DNA of 64,000 bases, from assembly GCA_033439265.1 (NCBI GenBank), contig JAVTVX010000029.1, forward strand, positions 7,501 to 71,500, written 5' to 3'. Positions 27,527 to 42,500 of this stretch are shown here, piece after piece. Position 1 is the first letter of the stretch. Every line of letters begins with the position of its first letter. Origin of the DNA: Dillenia suffruticosa. Its lineage: Eukaryota; Streptophyta; Magnoliopsida; Dilleniales; Dilleniaceae. Under the pieces are notes generated by a model. That model saw nothing but the letters and a program-made list of their open reading frames with translations, searched no databases and was not told the origin of the DNA. A program made the translations under genes and the position numbers.

Positions 27527-30500
27527 AAGGGAGAAGTTTAACAGAAAGAGGATAAGTTTCTTCCACATGCACAGACACATATTGGTGTAGTTTTAAGTTA
27601 AATATGTTAGATAGATTCAAATAAAATTGTGTTTTATGCTTTTCACTTTCACTGAGGGCATTTACAGACTTCAGACAACTAAAAGATCAGAAATGATGTA
27701 TGACACCTTGAGTAGTTGGTTTGTCTACAATTGGAAGAATGATAGGTAAGAGCTAAAAAAGTGTTTTAGCAAAAGAAAACGTGAGAAAAACTTATGGTCT
27801 GCGGTTGAAATTGTAGAGAAAAATTAATTGTTCAAATATTATAAAGAACTTTTGATCAAAAGTTCCCAAAGAAAAAAAGAGTAAAATAACAAGAAGAAGA
27901 AAACTTAAGATGAAGACAAATAACAAAACGATGAGCTTATTCTTTAATTCATTCATTTCATTCACAGTTTACATTAATGGGGCATATTTAAAAATTAACA
28001 ACAAAAACAACAAACTGAATTTTAAACCCAATAATTTGGGGTCGGTCATTTAAGGGACAAATTATGATTAAAAAGAAAAATAAATAAATAAATACAAAAA
28101 TAGAAATAAATATAGAAGAGAATAAAAAAATAATAATAAAAAAAAGTAAATAAATAAATAAATATATATATCTAAAATATATTAGTTTAATTTGTGCAGA
28201 TTCTTCTATGCCACTTATTTCTATCCAAGATCATCTTCTCATTTAAATCCTTAACTATCATATCTTTACTAATAACTTGCATCTAAACTTTCAACGGTTT
28301 ATCATTACGTTTTACTAAATCTCTCATATTTAAGTTTTTGGTTCTCCTAACTGGTGCGTCTTTAGGTCTTCTTTGTACATGCTCAAACTATTTCAAACGA
28401 TACTCTTGCATTTTATTCACAATTAAACTAATTCCCAACTTGTTTCGAATCTCATTTCTAATTCTATCTTTTTTACTTTTACCACACATCCACCTAAATA
28501 TCTTCATTCGTGCTACGGTCATTTTTTGTTTTTGTTGTTATTTAATAGTCCAACACTATAGTACCATATAATAATGTAGCTTTAATCGCGGTTCTGTAGA
28601 ATTTTCCCTTCAAATGCATTGGCATCGTGCGACCGCAAAGAATTTCGGATGTTTTTCTCCATTTTATCCTACCTGCTTGAATTCTATGGTTCACATCTCC
28701 ATCTATATTGTTATCATTTTGAATGATAGAATCTAGATATCTAAATTGTTAATTTTCCGGTAAATCTTGTCCATTTAGCCTAATCGTTTCTACATCATTT
28801 TGATAATTGTTGCTAAATCTACACCTCATATACTCAGTTTTCGATTTACTCAATCGAAATCCACTAGATTCTAGCGTGATCCTTTATATCTCTAATTTAG
28901 CATGAATATCCTCCCTAGTTTCATCAACTAGAACTATAGCATCTGCAAAAAGCATATACCATGGTATTTCATATTGAATGTTTTTTGTAATTTCGTCTAT
29001 TATTATTGCAAAGAGGAGGGGACTTAATGCTAAATCTTGATGGAGTCCGATGTTAATGGAAAAGCTATCGTTCAAACCCCCACGAGTTCTTACATTAGTT
29101 ACAGCTCCCTAATACCTATCTCTAATGAAATTAATATATTTCGAAGAGATCCCTTTTTTCATCGGCGCCTACCACAATACGTCTCTAGGAATCCTATCAT
29201 ATGCTTTTTCTAGATCAATAAATACCATATGTAAATCTCTCTTATGTGCTCTATATTTCATTAAATGTCTTAACAAGTGAATTGTTTCCGTAGTGGATCT
29301 CTTGGTCATAAATCCAAATTGATTTTGGATTTATGCCTGGGTTAATTTTTAAAAGGATAAATGCCTCAATCAATATAGAAACATAATAGGACTCAAAATC
29401 ACTAGAATATAAAGTTTTTAAAGCTCTAAACTGTTAAAAAGAGCACTAACTTAGCTAACTACAATTTAAAATATTGAGAAAGTTCAACCAAAAGAAAACA
29501 TGATAAGAAAATAAAATTTTGTAAAATACTAAAAGTTCCTGTGATTTGTTTTTAAATTACTAAACTTACTAAAAATATAAAACACTGCCAAGAACACCTC
29601 TTATTGGAGTATAAAAAAAATTAAAAACAAAAAAAAACAAACAAACAACTCACACACACGCAGACATACAAAGTATTCACGATTGAACAATTTTCATTTT
29701 CTTTTACCCATGACTGCCAAAGATCACTTTTCTGGGCCAATCTATGTCTGTGCCATCAGGAAAGCATTTGCTATTGTAATTTTGGTGGTGTGCTAGTGAA
29801 AGTCTTGACCTCATTTTGCTTATGGAGATGCTACATAAACTGGTGTTTGAATGTTAGATCATCTGTCTGATAAATTATGCTATATTTTGTGATGTTTATG
29901 GTGGGTGATTTATTTTTTTGCGTTTGAAGTATTATATTCTTTGTTTTCCACTAAATTTAAAATCTGAGGATTCATAATCTAAATATCTATGTGGGAAGTG
30001 CTTCATGAGTCTTGATTTTGATAATCCTATTCCTAACATTCTAGGGATAGCTCTCATTGGTTTGTTTTTTTGATGTAGATCACCTCTATTTTTTAGCTTC
30101 TCTTACTACATGATTGGACCTTCCTTATCATCCAACGGTTGTCTGCTGATAATATTTGGTGTTTTAATTTGATTACAGCTTTTGTTATCTGGATGGACGC
30201 TTGTAGATGCACCAATTCCTTGGAAAGAGGTGGAATCTAAGATGTTTGCTCTGAATGTGGTAAGATATTTCATTGAATTATATCATCTTTCACGCTTCTG
30301 CATACTGCTGATCTTCCACTTTATCCTCTTGTCCGGAGACATGCAAATTACACCTTTTGGTTACTCATTTACATGACATCTTGTGGTTAGGAATGTCAAG
30401 AAGCCATCTGTGACTTAAGCTTTCAGCATTAGGATCTCGTCCATTTGTTGTTAATTGTAAAAAAGCACAGGAAATGCATGGCGACCATATCCTTAAAACC

Positions 30501-33500
30501 CAAAACCCATGGCCTCCCCCTTTTGGTAAGAAAGGAATGGACAGGAACAAGCAAGATGTTCACAAAATTACAGAAGAGATGTCACATCCTACTCAGATGT
30601 GACCGCGGCAAAAAACTGAGTTGAGGTCCACAGGCCCAACCCTTGCTGGAAGCCCATGCAATTACACATCACATAGGTACACACAAGCATACTCATCCGT
30701 ATCTTTATCCAAGGTAAGTAGATATTAGATTCTTCAAAATATCGAGGTCCCTGCTTGCCTCTTCAATTTGGTCCATGAGAAGGGAAAGTGTCAGGTTAGG
30801 ACTCGGTATCCAGTTAAGATTGACCTGTTGATTTGCAACAGGCACCTGTGTTGGCACATTGTTGGGCTGATGCGCTTCCATAGGATTCAAAAGCTCAGAG
30901 TACCCAGCGCATCTCCCGATGGAACTAAAAAAAAGAAGAATCAGGAAGAGCAGCCACTCTGGAAATACATACAAAGGGTCAGGGGCACTCAAAGAAAACT
31001 CGCACAAAGTACGTCACATCCTACTAATGAATGTGCAAAGATTGGTGACACCATGCCGAGTGCAGTCTTTAGACCTTGCAGAATATGGCCTTCCCAGGGG
31101 TTTCCCTTAAGCTGAAATATGTGCATATACCAACTTTTGGGCTCACCTTTTTACTTAGCCACCATTCTTGGTAGATCAGCATGTTTCAACACAAATGTCC
31201 ATCCATCAGCCACCCAAACAATATTAGACATGCATATATACAACAGTAGAAAAACATGCAACCGGGTAGCATACTTGTTGCGCGCGCACTTCAACTTCCC
31301 TATATCCATCACAGAGTATTCAAGCAAGCGCTCTGCACCATTTGCAGAATTCAGGGACTTCTTCCAAAAACCACATATAATCTTTCTAAATTTCTGCAGA
31401 TCTACTCAAAAATTATATGTTAACAGGATAAAAGCTAACCAACTTTGCACAAAATAGCAAAAAATTGGAAAGTTATTGACACAACTAAATCAATTTAACC
31501 CACCCAAGATATGAAGAAAATGCAATCCTAGGATAGCAAGAGTAGATGAGGAGATATCAGAGATCCAACACAAAATTGAGGGAGAATATTTCCAAGAACT
31601 TGGTCTTGGGCATTATAAGTGTATAATACATGGAAGAAAATGCAAATAATCAATGCGGTAGGGCATACTGATTGTAGGTGTAAGCCCTAAAGATTCAATA
31701 GTTGAAGCTCAAGGAGATCTCAAGAAAACAATTCATCCACGAAAATTCAGAAAGAAGATTTGGTCCTTTAACAATTTAAGCATTGCTCTTGAACCAAATG
31801 TGCCCTAAAACTGCCACCTCTTAAAGAATTTTATCATCTCTAAAAATACCAAAACTTTGAACGCAATAATCAAGAATTCCTTGTTGGTACAGGAACCATC
31901 CAAATCGCCTGGGAATTCCAGATGATCTATCCCATGATTACCACATCATTTAAAAATATAAAGAAGATGATTGCTCCACCAATTTTGCAACACAAGAGAT
32001 ACATCATACCAGCTTTAGTTTAAGGTGAATTTTAATTTTTTTTATTGTGCCCACATGGTGAAAAGCATGGTCATTTGAACTCCAATTAAGATAAGTGAAA
32101 TAGAAATAATGAGAGGAAATTCAAGAGTTATGATGAGTATCTGATTCTTTCCAATTAAGATAAGTGAAATGGAAATAATGAGAGTAAATTCAAGAGTTAT
32201 GATGAGTATCTGATTCTTACGCTTATAGCTAGAAAAAAAAAACCTACTTCATTGCAAATGTAAGCCCAAGGATCTCTCTGCCATTTAAATAACAAGAGAA
32301 ATGGAAACTCAAATAAAAGTGTTCATCTCAGATGTGTCAAACTTAGAATAGCAGCATGCAAAGATAAAATTGTCTTGATATACATGTGCCCCTCAAGTGC
32401 GTGGATCCTTTTATGGATTGTATTATTTTGGGTTATGCTTCAACCAAATTTAGGCATATACATTCTGAACGCTCAGGCAAGGGAACCAGATCCAGATCTC
32501 TGTTCCTGTTGCTTTTCTTATTTGTGATAGAAGCTTTGAGAAAGATCATGAATGCTTTTGAGCTAGAACAGACAAGATTTCAATGTTAGTGATATGGGCA
32601 GGGCAATCATTCAACTCTTTTTTTTTTTTTGGGTCAATCAAAATTTTTTAAAAAGAAGCTTTTAGATCTAGCGAAATATGATAATTAAAAATTTTAAGCT
32701 AAGGATTAGAACTAGAAGCGAAAGAAAATTTTGAATTAAAGCACATTTATCTCGAGAAGAGTAGCCCAAAAGGCATTGGCGGCCAAGGCTCAAACAGATA
32801 CCTAGATAACAGCCATATCCTATATCATATTAAAAATTATACAACAACAACAAACTGAGCCTTAGTCCCAATAAGGCTTAAACAAATATTATTGATTATA
32901 ACTTTCATGAAAAAAATTCATGTGAAGAATCTTTGGAGTATTCAACAAATATCCGGTATCTAAACAAATAATAGATAAATAAGTATGCCCAGTCAAGTAT
33001 TCATCTCATATCTGGCAAGTACCGGGTGAGTGCTGTATCAGATGTCTGATAGGAATATGACTTCCATTCTTAGCATGTGTCCATCCCATTTTCTATATAA
33101 AAATGATGGACCTTGCTGCACCAGCTAGTTACTGATCTCCGGTGCTTGCAGTATGTTTACTGCAATTTAGTCAGTGTAAGTTTAGGATCTTCAATTGACA
33201 ATCACTGCATCATGGATAATGATTGTTGATGTACATTTCTGCATTCTATTTACCATGACAATAACACAAAAATTTTCTTTTCCAGGTAGCTGATTTAGTC
33301 CTCCAAGATGGATACTCCTTTGATTTCTTGGTAATCATGCAATTGGTGACAATTTTATCCAGCAGGGCTCCAGAAGAACTGAGGGGCTTCATGTGCATTG
33401 TAAGCTTCATTTCTATGCTGTCTTATAAAACCTGCCTCTTATCGATATTAGTACATGCATCTTAGATCTTTAGCATTCGAGACATTCTTTGGCTTTGTAA

Positions 33501-36500
33501 TCTTTTGTTTAAATGGCTGCTTGAATTTCAGGTCTACCGATCACTAGCAGATGTTATTGGTTCCTATATCAAGTGGATCACTTCCTGTCAAACTAATGCT
33601 AGACCCTTGTTGTATGTGTTCTGCCTTTTGTTTTTCATTTTTATTACCCTATATCCATAGTGTGCCATTTTTATTTTGTATGCATGCTTTGCATTTGTGC
33701 ACATGGAACCTTCTGCGTGCCAAATTTGAAAGCATTTTTCTTTCATAATTATACCCTTTACGCCTTGAACTAAAATCATTGTGTGCATCTTGTAGTACAG
33801 TGGCATTCAGAATACAGTACAGTTGCATTCAGAATACAGAGTTATCTACTGTATTGATTTGTTGCTTTCAGATTGTTTTTGGCTGCAGGGATTTGTGAAC
33901 CTGTTTCCTCAAATGCCTGTGCCTCTGCCTTACGTAGATTATGTGAAGATGCTTCTGCAGTTTTATATGAACCTTCTAACCTGGAAATTCTAATCTGGAT
34001 AGGAGAGGTGATTTCCTGTAAAAAAGCTGAGCATTTCATTAAAAGCTTTGGATTACAAGCTGCAATTTGCATATTTCTTTAAATTAGTAAAATTATAAAT
34101 CTGCAACAAAAGAATAAATAATAAAAAATAATAATTTATGATTAACAAGATATTTCATCTGAGCCGGGAAAGTGTGGAAAGTTGATCAATAATCAGCATC
34201 AATGGAATTCCTATCAACTGAGAATATTGTGTGTCATGATTCCTGTGTTTGGTCAGGTCGTATATCAAATGGAATATTAGAAGTGTAAGTAGTTAAACAT
34301 GAAATCGTATGTCAAATGGCAGTGAATGGTTAGTTCTGAGTTACGCCTATTGAAGTGAATGTGACAAGACCAGTACATCGAACTTGATGAAAAATAGCAT
34401 TAGTCTGCTAATCATATGATCCATAGTAAATGTTGTGAACTTTTATGACCTGTATTAGCATTTGGCGGGAGAAAACCAAGATGGTTGTTAAGCATCTTAA
34501 GTGGTTGTCTTTGGGAATCCTTCTAGTACTTTTGTATCTTATAGATGCATCCAAGCTAGCAGAAAGAATCCAATGAGCATATGTTGGAAGATCAATTGAT
34601 TATTATTGGGCTTTATTCCAAATGAACTCTTGGTTGATGTTGTTATATTACTTTGATGGCCTACAAAAGTTGCAATTGTGGGCCATTTTTTGAACTAACA
34701 CGGCTCACTTCCTGTTATTCTCCAGCAAAGTAAATTTTATGTTGAAATTGGTTTTGTAGGGCTTAGAGAAGAGACATTTACCTTTAGAAGATGAGGAAGA
34801 AGTTGTTGGTGCCATCACTCTAAGCTTGAGCTCTGTTCCCAATAAAGAGCTAAAGAACAACTTGCTGGCAAGGTTGCTTTCTTCGAGCTATGAAGCTATA
34901 GGAAAACTTGTAAGTTTTCCTTTTCAATGTGATTGAAGCTGTTCTTTTCACAATATTCTCAAGCTCAGTGCTTGTGACTAGCAAAATTACTTTCTGTGGT
35001 GGGATGTTGGATGTGCTCTCTTTCTTGTTTTGAGAAAATTTTTCAATACCACAATTGCTATACTGCAATATCATGCTATAATATCAGATGGTGAGTGAAG
35101 TGCTAGAGAATAGACATGGGAGGTTTGAAGTCGTCAGAGCTAAGGCCATTCTGGCAGGATGCATTTGACCCATATGGATGTTGAATTTCACAAGCTTAAA
35201 CATTAACCGTTATATATTTGTGCCATATTATTGGATCAATCTTTCATGAATCTTTGAGAATATATTTTGTTTGCTTGCACTTGTTGGAACATACAATTTT
35301 TTTCTGAATATAAGTGAATATATTGTATCAAAGAACCAGTTCTTTAAAATTGTGTCAAAGAAACAGGTCCTGAAGTTTTTTTTTTCACTAGGCTTTGTTG
35401 AGATTTCAGGCCCACTTTATTTCATTGGATGAGGGCCATATATTTGTCATTGCTTGAGGAATACTATAAAAATATACATGAATGGTACCATTGGGTGCTG
35501 CAAACAATAAATCTCACATGCCACTAACTTAGAAAAGTCGAACTATCATGGTCTTGTTTTGCCATTAAAGCACTTTTAGTTGCGTCTATGTTCAGAATGG
35601 GAACCCTCTCAAGGATATCAACCGGGTGATTGCTTTCAGGAGGCTTCCATCATCATGAAAAGGCCAAAGGATGGTGTCATCACCAGTGGCGAATAACAAA
35701 TAGGAATGATAACCTCTTCTTCTAACACCTTATAGCTTTAAATTGGACATCAACTGATCCAAACATGACAAAGAATCATGAAACTAAATACTAGAAGCTG
35801 CAATCTGAGGTTTAGGCTACCCTGTTATAGGCACAAAAACTAACCAAACTCTAATGAACCACCTATTCCATATCACCTCATAATGTTTCCACTCCTTTGC
35901 ATTAAGGTGGTGTCAACAGCTTCATGCACTCAACTATGTTCTATTGTGTTATTAAGAGCAAAAGTCAAACTTATAAAGTAGATTGGGTTAAAACCACATA
36001 TACGCCCTCAACACCCCCTCCCAAAAAAAAAAAAAATTATGCCCACTTTCTGATCACAACCAAACGTGCACCGAGTCTGCCCAAACATTCAAAACAAAAT
36101 TCAGTGTCCCCAGAAGTGAACATTGTTACCTTTCCCGCGAGCATGCTTTTGGGTTTAGATTTCCCCTCTGGCAAAGAATTTTCACTAAATTTGACCTCCG
36201 GTCTTGTTTTTTGTAAGAATTATCTGGTCTCCAAATTATTAATAAGCCTCGTGTGATATACATCCAAGATATGAAGGTCTTAAAAATTTACTTTGGGGAC
36301 AAATTTGGTGAAAATTTGTTTCTTGAGCAGAGAGAAATCAAATCCAAAGGGATGCTCACAGGACATCTAATACCTTCAATTTATGGGGGCATTGAATTTT
36401 ATTTTGGAATTTATAGGGATAATTTAATGCAATAAAAGTTTATGCAAGCATAAAGTTTGGACATTTGTGGTTTTGGCAAAAAAAAAAAAAAAAAAAAGCT

Positions 36501-39500
36501 GTAGGGTTTTATAGCACGGATCATTGAACAGTTGGGCTTAGAATTACTCATTTAATAGCTCACCCATCTGTACTATGATTTAAGAATAGTCAAATTCATT
36601 GCAGGAGGAAGTGATTGGAAAATTAGAATACATAAAGCACCTCTTGCAGAATAAGAGTGAGTGGAGGACCTGGCTAGTGATCTGTTGGATCATTGGATGC
36701 TGAAAGTGTGAAATGAGTAGCCCTTGAAGAGGAGCAACCTTGTTCCATTGTCAAAATATCTAAGAGGGAAAAATCGGGGTCATGGCAACATCAAGGAGAT
36801 AGAAAGAGAAGATAGATTTTGTTCTAGGATGGCTGATATATGTAGAGGAAAGGTTTTTAGAAAGATTCAGATTAAAGAAGTATTAAAGGTGGTAGAAAGG
36901 TCAAAATGGTGATTTTTTAGTTCAGAGGCTGTGGGGGAAAAACAACTTTTGGAGCTCTTAAGAATTGCAACTATTTGGAGCTCCAATGTATGGTGGTACA
37001 TATTGCTGGCCAATTAAAAGAAATAAGATACCTTTTTGCTCTCGGGAGCGCATTTGTGATGACACTGGTAGCTTTTAGGTAATTCTTGAAGTGGAGATGG
37101 AGATGGCCATACTGTGGACTTAATTCCTTTTTTTTTTTTTTTTTGGTCCGAGGTAAATTGTGGTCACAAGGTCATCTGTAGTGAATAATGAAAATTGTAT
37201 TAGCTATGTTTTGGCCACTAGGCATCATAACCAATAGTTTTGGCAAACTGACTGCTATTTTCCAGCTTGTTTCATGTCTACTATTATCCATGAGCCAAAA
37301 TCTCAATATTGCCCTCTTCTGGTATCAGCTTCCCAGTTGATTTCATTTAACTAAGAAATTATCAAATTTTACTATGTTGTTCTTTTTGCTCTTTTCTTTA
37401 GCTCAGATGGAGTAGTTCTGATAGAATTTATAAGCTACAAGTTCTGCTGTTAAAGAATTCTCCAATTATTACAGAAGGTCGAAACCACCAATCAAGGGCT
37501 TTGAGTGTCTAGTACCCTGTATTTCATTAACTTTGTTGTTATTCCAGACCAAAGAGGCAAAGTTTCACAATTTATGTTGTTTATTCATATTCTTAATAAT
37601 ATATTCCAGCATCATGCAATCAAAATTCTGTCCTGTACATTGTAGTCAATTGCTTCAGGTTTCCAGGTAAGCTGAAGTGATCTAGATGTTGGATGTTGTT
37701 ACAGGAAATAATTTTAACCGACTAAATATGCTGTTTGTATGCTGCTTGCTGCTGCTACATACCCTATCAGTGTTTCTGTATCAACTAAAGTTTTTCTTAG
37801 TTTATATAACAGGTGGGGAAATTAGCTTAGCTTGCATTTAAAACTCCGTTCCTACTGAAAGATTCTTCTTTCTCCAGATTGATGATAACGACCAATGTCT
37901 GAGACAGAACCCAGCAACTTATGCACAAATGTTGAACTCTGCAGCAAGAGGACTCCACAGGTCTGTAAGACTACCTTCTTTTCTTTCCTAAGAAAAGAAA
38001 AGGAAAAATTTACTCCCTTTGCTTGTATAGCATTCACAGCCTCAAATAGGAGGCAATTGGAATAAGCACCTAGTGATTGTTCTGCTTAACAACTTAAGAA
38101 GGTTGTTAATTCTGTAGTATTAACTTATGTCTCCAAATTTAAGCTTTTTTTCTAGGTAATATCAAACAATAGTTCAATAAGGAGAAATTAAAAAGGATGA
38201 GTTTTATAGATATTCGTTAGCCTCTCTCAAGTCTTAAGCTTTATGTTGAAGGAGGGAACTTACATAAATGGCCTCTGAAGATGGTGCCTAGATCCTAAAG
38301 TTGGTGCATAGAGTTCTCTTATGCCCATCTTGCATACAATTTACACTTTGTAGGCCATCTGAGCCCCTACAAGAGTAAGTTATGTTCCATTAATCATGCT
38401 AAAACTTAGACATTCATGGACCAAGACTTAAGCTATTCTTAGGAATTCTGAAGAGAGACTATACTGCTCCTTGTGGCCTTATGGCATAGTATTTGAAAAC
38501 CGCGTCTGATGCTAGGCTGGCTGTTTGATGAATAAAAGAATCATCATATAGGTCAAACTTGTCACAAAAGACGAGATTATTTGCAACGGCTTCATGTAGT
38601 TTTTTGAATTATGTGACCTCGTTAGGAAAGTCGTGTGATTGTGTGATTTTATATAATTTCCTTATTTCTAGGATTTTGGTAGTTGTATATACAAATTTAG
38701 GTAGTTACCTTTTAGGTAGGGATTTTATTTCTATCTCATAGGCGGCAATATTGTGTATATAATTACTTGTTGTAAGTTAATCTCTCTCAATTACGTTTCT
38801 TCACATGGTATTAGAGCTGTTGGGTTTTTTGTGTGGAGGTCAAACTACAATTTTTTGTCTCTATTTTTGCTCTATTTTTTTGTCCAAAAAGAGAGTATAT
38901 TTCACTATGTTTATGCAACCTTCATTGCTGTTCTTTTGTCTGCTCTTCTTCTTCCTCTGAGTTCCTCTCTTGTTAAGATTTCTAGTTTTTTACCCAAATA
39001 GTTCATTCTGTGTTTCACCGTTTCACCCTTATTTTCCCTCGAATCCTTTCAAATCACCATGTCTAAGTCAACTGAAACCAACCCTATTCAAGAAGTACTT
39101 GCCACTTAGAGTTCTGCTAAAGTGACAACAGGAGCATTACAGAATATGCAGGCGGCATATTGGTTGAATGGGAAGAACTACCTAAAGTTGTCACAATTGG
39201 TCCGTACGTTTCCGAAGGGAAGAGGCAAATTGAGCCATGTGTTGGGCATAGGATCTAAAATGGGGATCCTAAATTTGACCATGGGATGAATAAGATTCCA
39301 TGGTTGTGGAATTCGATGCTTCCGAAAATTAGTGATACGTGCATGTTTCTTGCAAGAGACTTGAACTGTCACAGAATATTCGAGTTTCTTGCAAGGCTTG
39401 TACCAAGAGATGGACCATTATCAATGTATTCAAATGTACTATAGTGAGGATGTTGCAACGCTGAAGCGATTTGTGTAAAAAGATCACATTTATGACTTTC

Positions 39501-42500
39501 TTGCCTGTCTATGTGCTGAATTCAGTGCAGATTTTGGGAAAAGAGAACTTGCCCTCCTTGAATAAGACAATTTCAATCATCCGAGTGGAAGAGGGACGAC
39601 GAAGTGTTATACGTGAGACCCACACAAGAGATAGTTCAGCCCTTGTGACCAACACGCCTGTCAATTATACAAATCAGTCCAAGTCCACCAATTAAGATTC
39701 CCTATTTTTCACATATGGCAAGATGTACTGCCATACTAAGGAGCAATGCTTGAAACTTCATGGCATGCCCAACCAAAGCCCCAATGGTACAGGTTAAGCA
39801 CATGGTGAGCACTCAATCAAGCAACGAAGGGAGTCATCAAGGTTCGATCTCTAATTTCAACAAGAGATTGAAAAATTGAAGAACTTTTTGGGGTCTCGTG
39901 AGAAATCTTCCTCGGCATGTACATTATCTCAGGCATTTTTAGGTATCGCTTCTTCCTCTTGTGCAGCGGGGTTAAGGTAAGGAAAGTGGCCGCTAGAGAG
40001 GAAGCCAAACCGGCCTATTAAGCGCAGTGTGCAGGAGAGTAATAGATTCTTGAGCCACTGAGCACATGAACTGTTCCTCCAACCTATTTACTTCATTTTT
40101 TCCTTGCCCTAGTCATAAGAAAAATAACCATACCTGATGGTTCCATCGCCACTATAGTTGGGCAATGGGACATTTATATAAGCAATTCTCTCATACTAAA
40201 AAATGTCCTACATATTTTGAAACTCTTTGCAAATCTTGTTTTCATTCAAAAGCTTACCTGTGATTCCAATTGCAGTATATCCTTTTTTTTCCTTCATGCT
40301 ATGTATTTCAGGAGCAGGGCATGAGGAGGATGATTGGATGTGCTAGTGAGAGATGGTTTTTACTACTTGGTAGAATCAAAGTGGAAGAACCATAGTTAAG
40401 AATTTTCTATCTACATCACTTCTTTTTGAGTCTGTCATGTCAAATAAAGATAAAATGTGGCTTCATCATTGCGTTTAAGTCATCCATCATTTAATGTCCT
40501 TAAGTTGATGTTTTCAGCATTATTGAAAGGGTCTATTTTTGAGTCTTTTCATTGTAATGATGGTGAACTTGTCAAACACAAACGTTCATTTCCAATAAGC
40601 AATACCAAAACTCTTAATCCTTTTTTCTCTCATTCATAGTGAAATTTGGGGACCCTCCACTGTTCCGAATATTTCTGGTGCAGATGACTGTGCACGAGTA
40701 ATGTGGATCTATATTTTGAAAAATAAATCTGATGTTGGTACTATTTTTCTCAATTTTTACAACTTGATCAAAACACATTTTGATGTGAGAATTAAGCGGT
40801 TTCGTTCCGATAATGCTAGAAACTATTTCAATCAATTTCTCTCTTTTTTTTTTCTTTTTGTTTTTTTTTTCAAAAGGAATGCATCATTCATGAGTTTTCT
40901 TATGTTACGACTCCAACAAAGTCACTCAGCGTAAAAATGGTCATCTTCTAGATGTCACAGGAGTTTTATTGCTTCACAAAAAATGTATCTAAACAATTGG
41001 GGATAAAACATTTCAATTGCTACACATCTTATTAACATACTTCCAAGTCGGGTCCTTGAGTTCAAAAATCCAATTGAAATTCTCACAAAGTTTTTTTTCC
41101 CTAATTTCAATGTTTTATGGAAGTGTTGCCTTTGTCCGTGTCCACTCTTAAAACAAAGGAAAACATGATTCACGTGCTCTTTGGTGTATTTTCATCAGGT
41201 ATATTTCCACACAAAAGGGTTATAAGTGTTTCTATCCTCCTACCAAAAAATTGTCTCAGTTGATGTTACGTTTATCGAATATGAGTATTTTTTCACAACA
41301 TTCCTATCTTTGGGAGGAGAACACAAGTGACGATAGAGCAAAGGACACAAAGGACCTATTTCTTCTTGATTTTCCCGGTCAGAGCCTGTTGGGTTTTTAT
41401 CTTCATTTAAACCCATTTCAGAGTCGCTTGTTGAGTCACCTATTGTTCAATCTACTATTGATTCACTTGTTCAACCTACTGTTAAACCTACTATTGAGTC
41501 ACCCAAGTCATGAGAAGCGATGAAAGATAAGGACAAACAAGACAATACTCAACCACTACAAGTCTATTCCAAGAAGAAAATTCTAGTTTCTTGATCGATA
41601 CAAGCACAATCTCCTATTCGTGCTACTTCCCAAATACTTGAAACTGCTTCCACACCATCAGCTGAGCCCATTGAATTAGTAGAAGAACCGGAGAAAACAA
41701 ATGATATCGACCTACCAATTGCGTGTAGGAAAGGATCAAGAACCTGTAGTAAACTTCCGTGTACCAATTCTTGACCAACCAAAATCTTTCTTAAAGCCAA
41801 AGAGCCTTCTTAAGCAACGTTCACTCAATTCTCATTCTGAGGCATTCGGGAACAAGAAGTGGTGGGATGCTATGAAAGTAGAGATGGAGGCTCTCGAGAA
41901 GAATATGACATGGGAGTTGGTCAGATTAGCACAAGGAAAGAAACCGGTGGGATGTAGATGGGTTTTCACTGTGAAATACAAATCAAACGGCTCAATAAAA
42001 AGATACAAAATAAGGTTTGTTGTCAAAGGGTATGCTCAAACATATGGCATTGATTATCTTGAGACATTTGCTCCGGTTGCAAAGATGAATACAGTATGGG
42101 TACTTCTATCATTGGCCGCAAATTTGGGTGGAATCTACAACAGTTTGATGTTAAGAATGCATTTCTCCACAGTGACCTAAAGGAAGAGATCTATATGAAA
42201 GTTTTGAATCTAAAGTGGGAATGGTGTGTAAGTTGAAGAAAGCTCTCTATGGACTCAAACAAACACCAAGAGACTTGTTTGGAAGATTCACCAAGGCGAT
42301 GATTGCCTTGGGATATAAACAGAGTCAAGGCAACCATTCTTTGTTTGTGAGACACTCAAATCCACGGGGATTGACATCCCTGTTGGTGTATGTTAACAAT
42401 ATTATTGTACGAAGCAATGATAATTTAAAACAATTTCTTCTAAAAGAATTTGATATCAAGGAACTTGGGAAATTGAAATCCTTCCTAGGTATTGAAGTGG

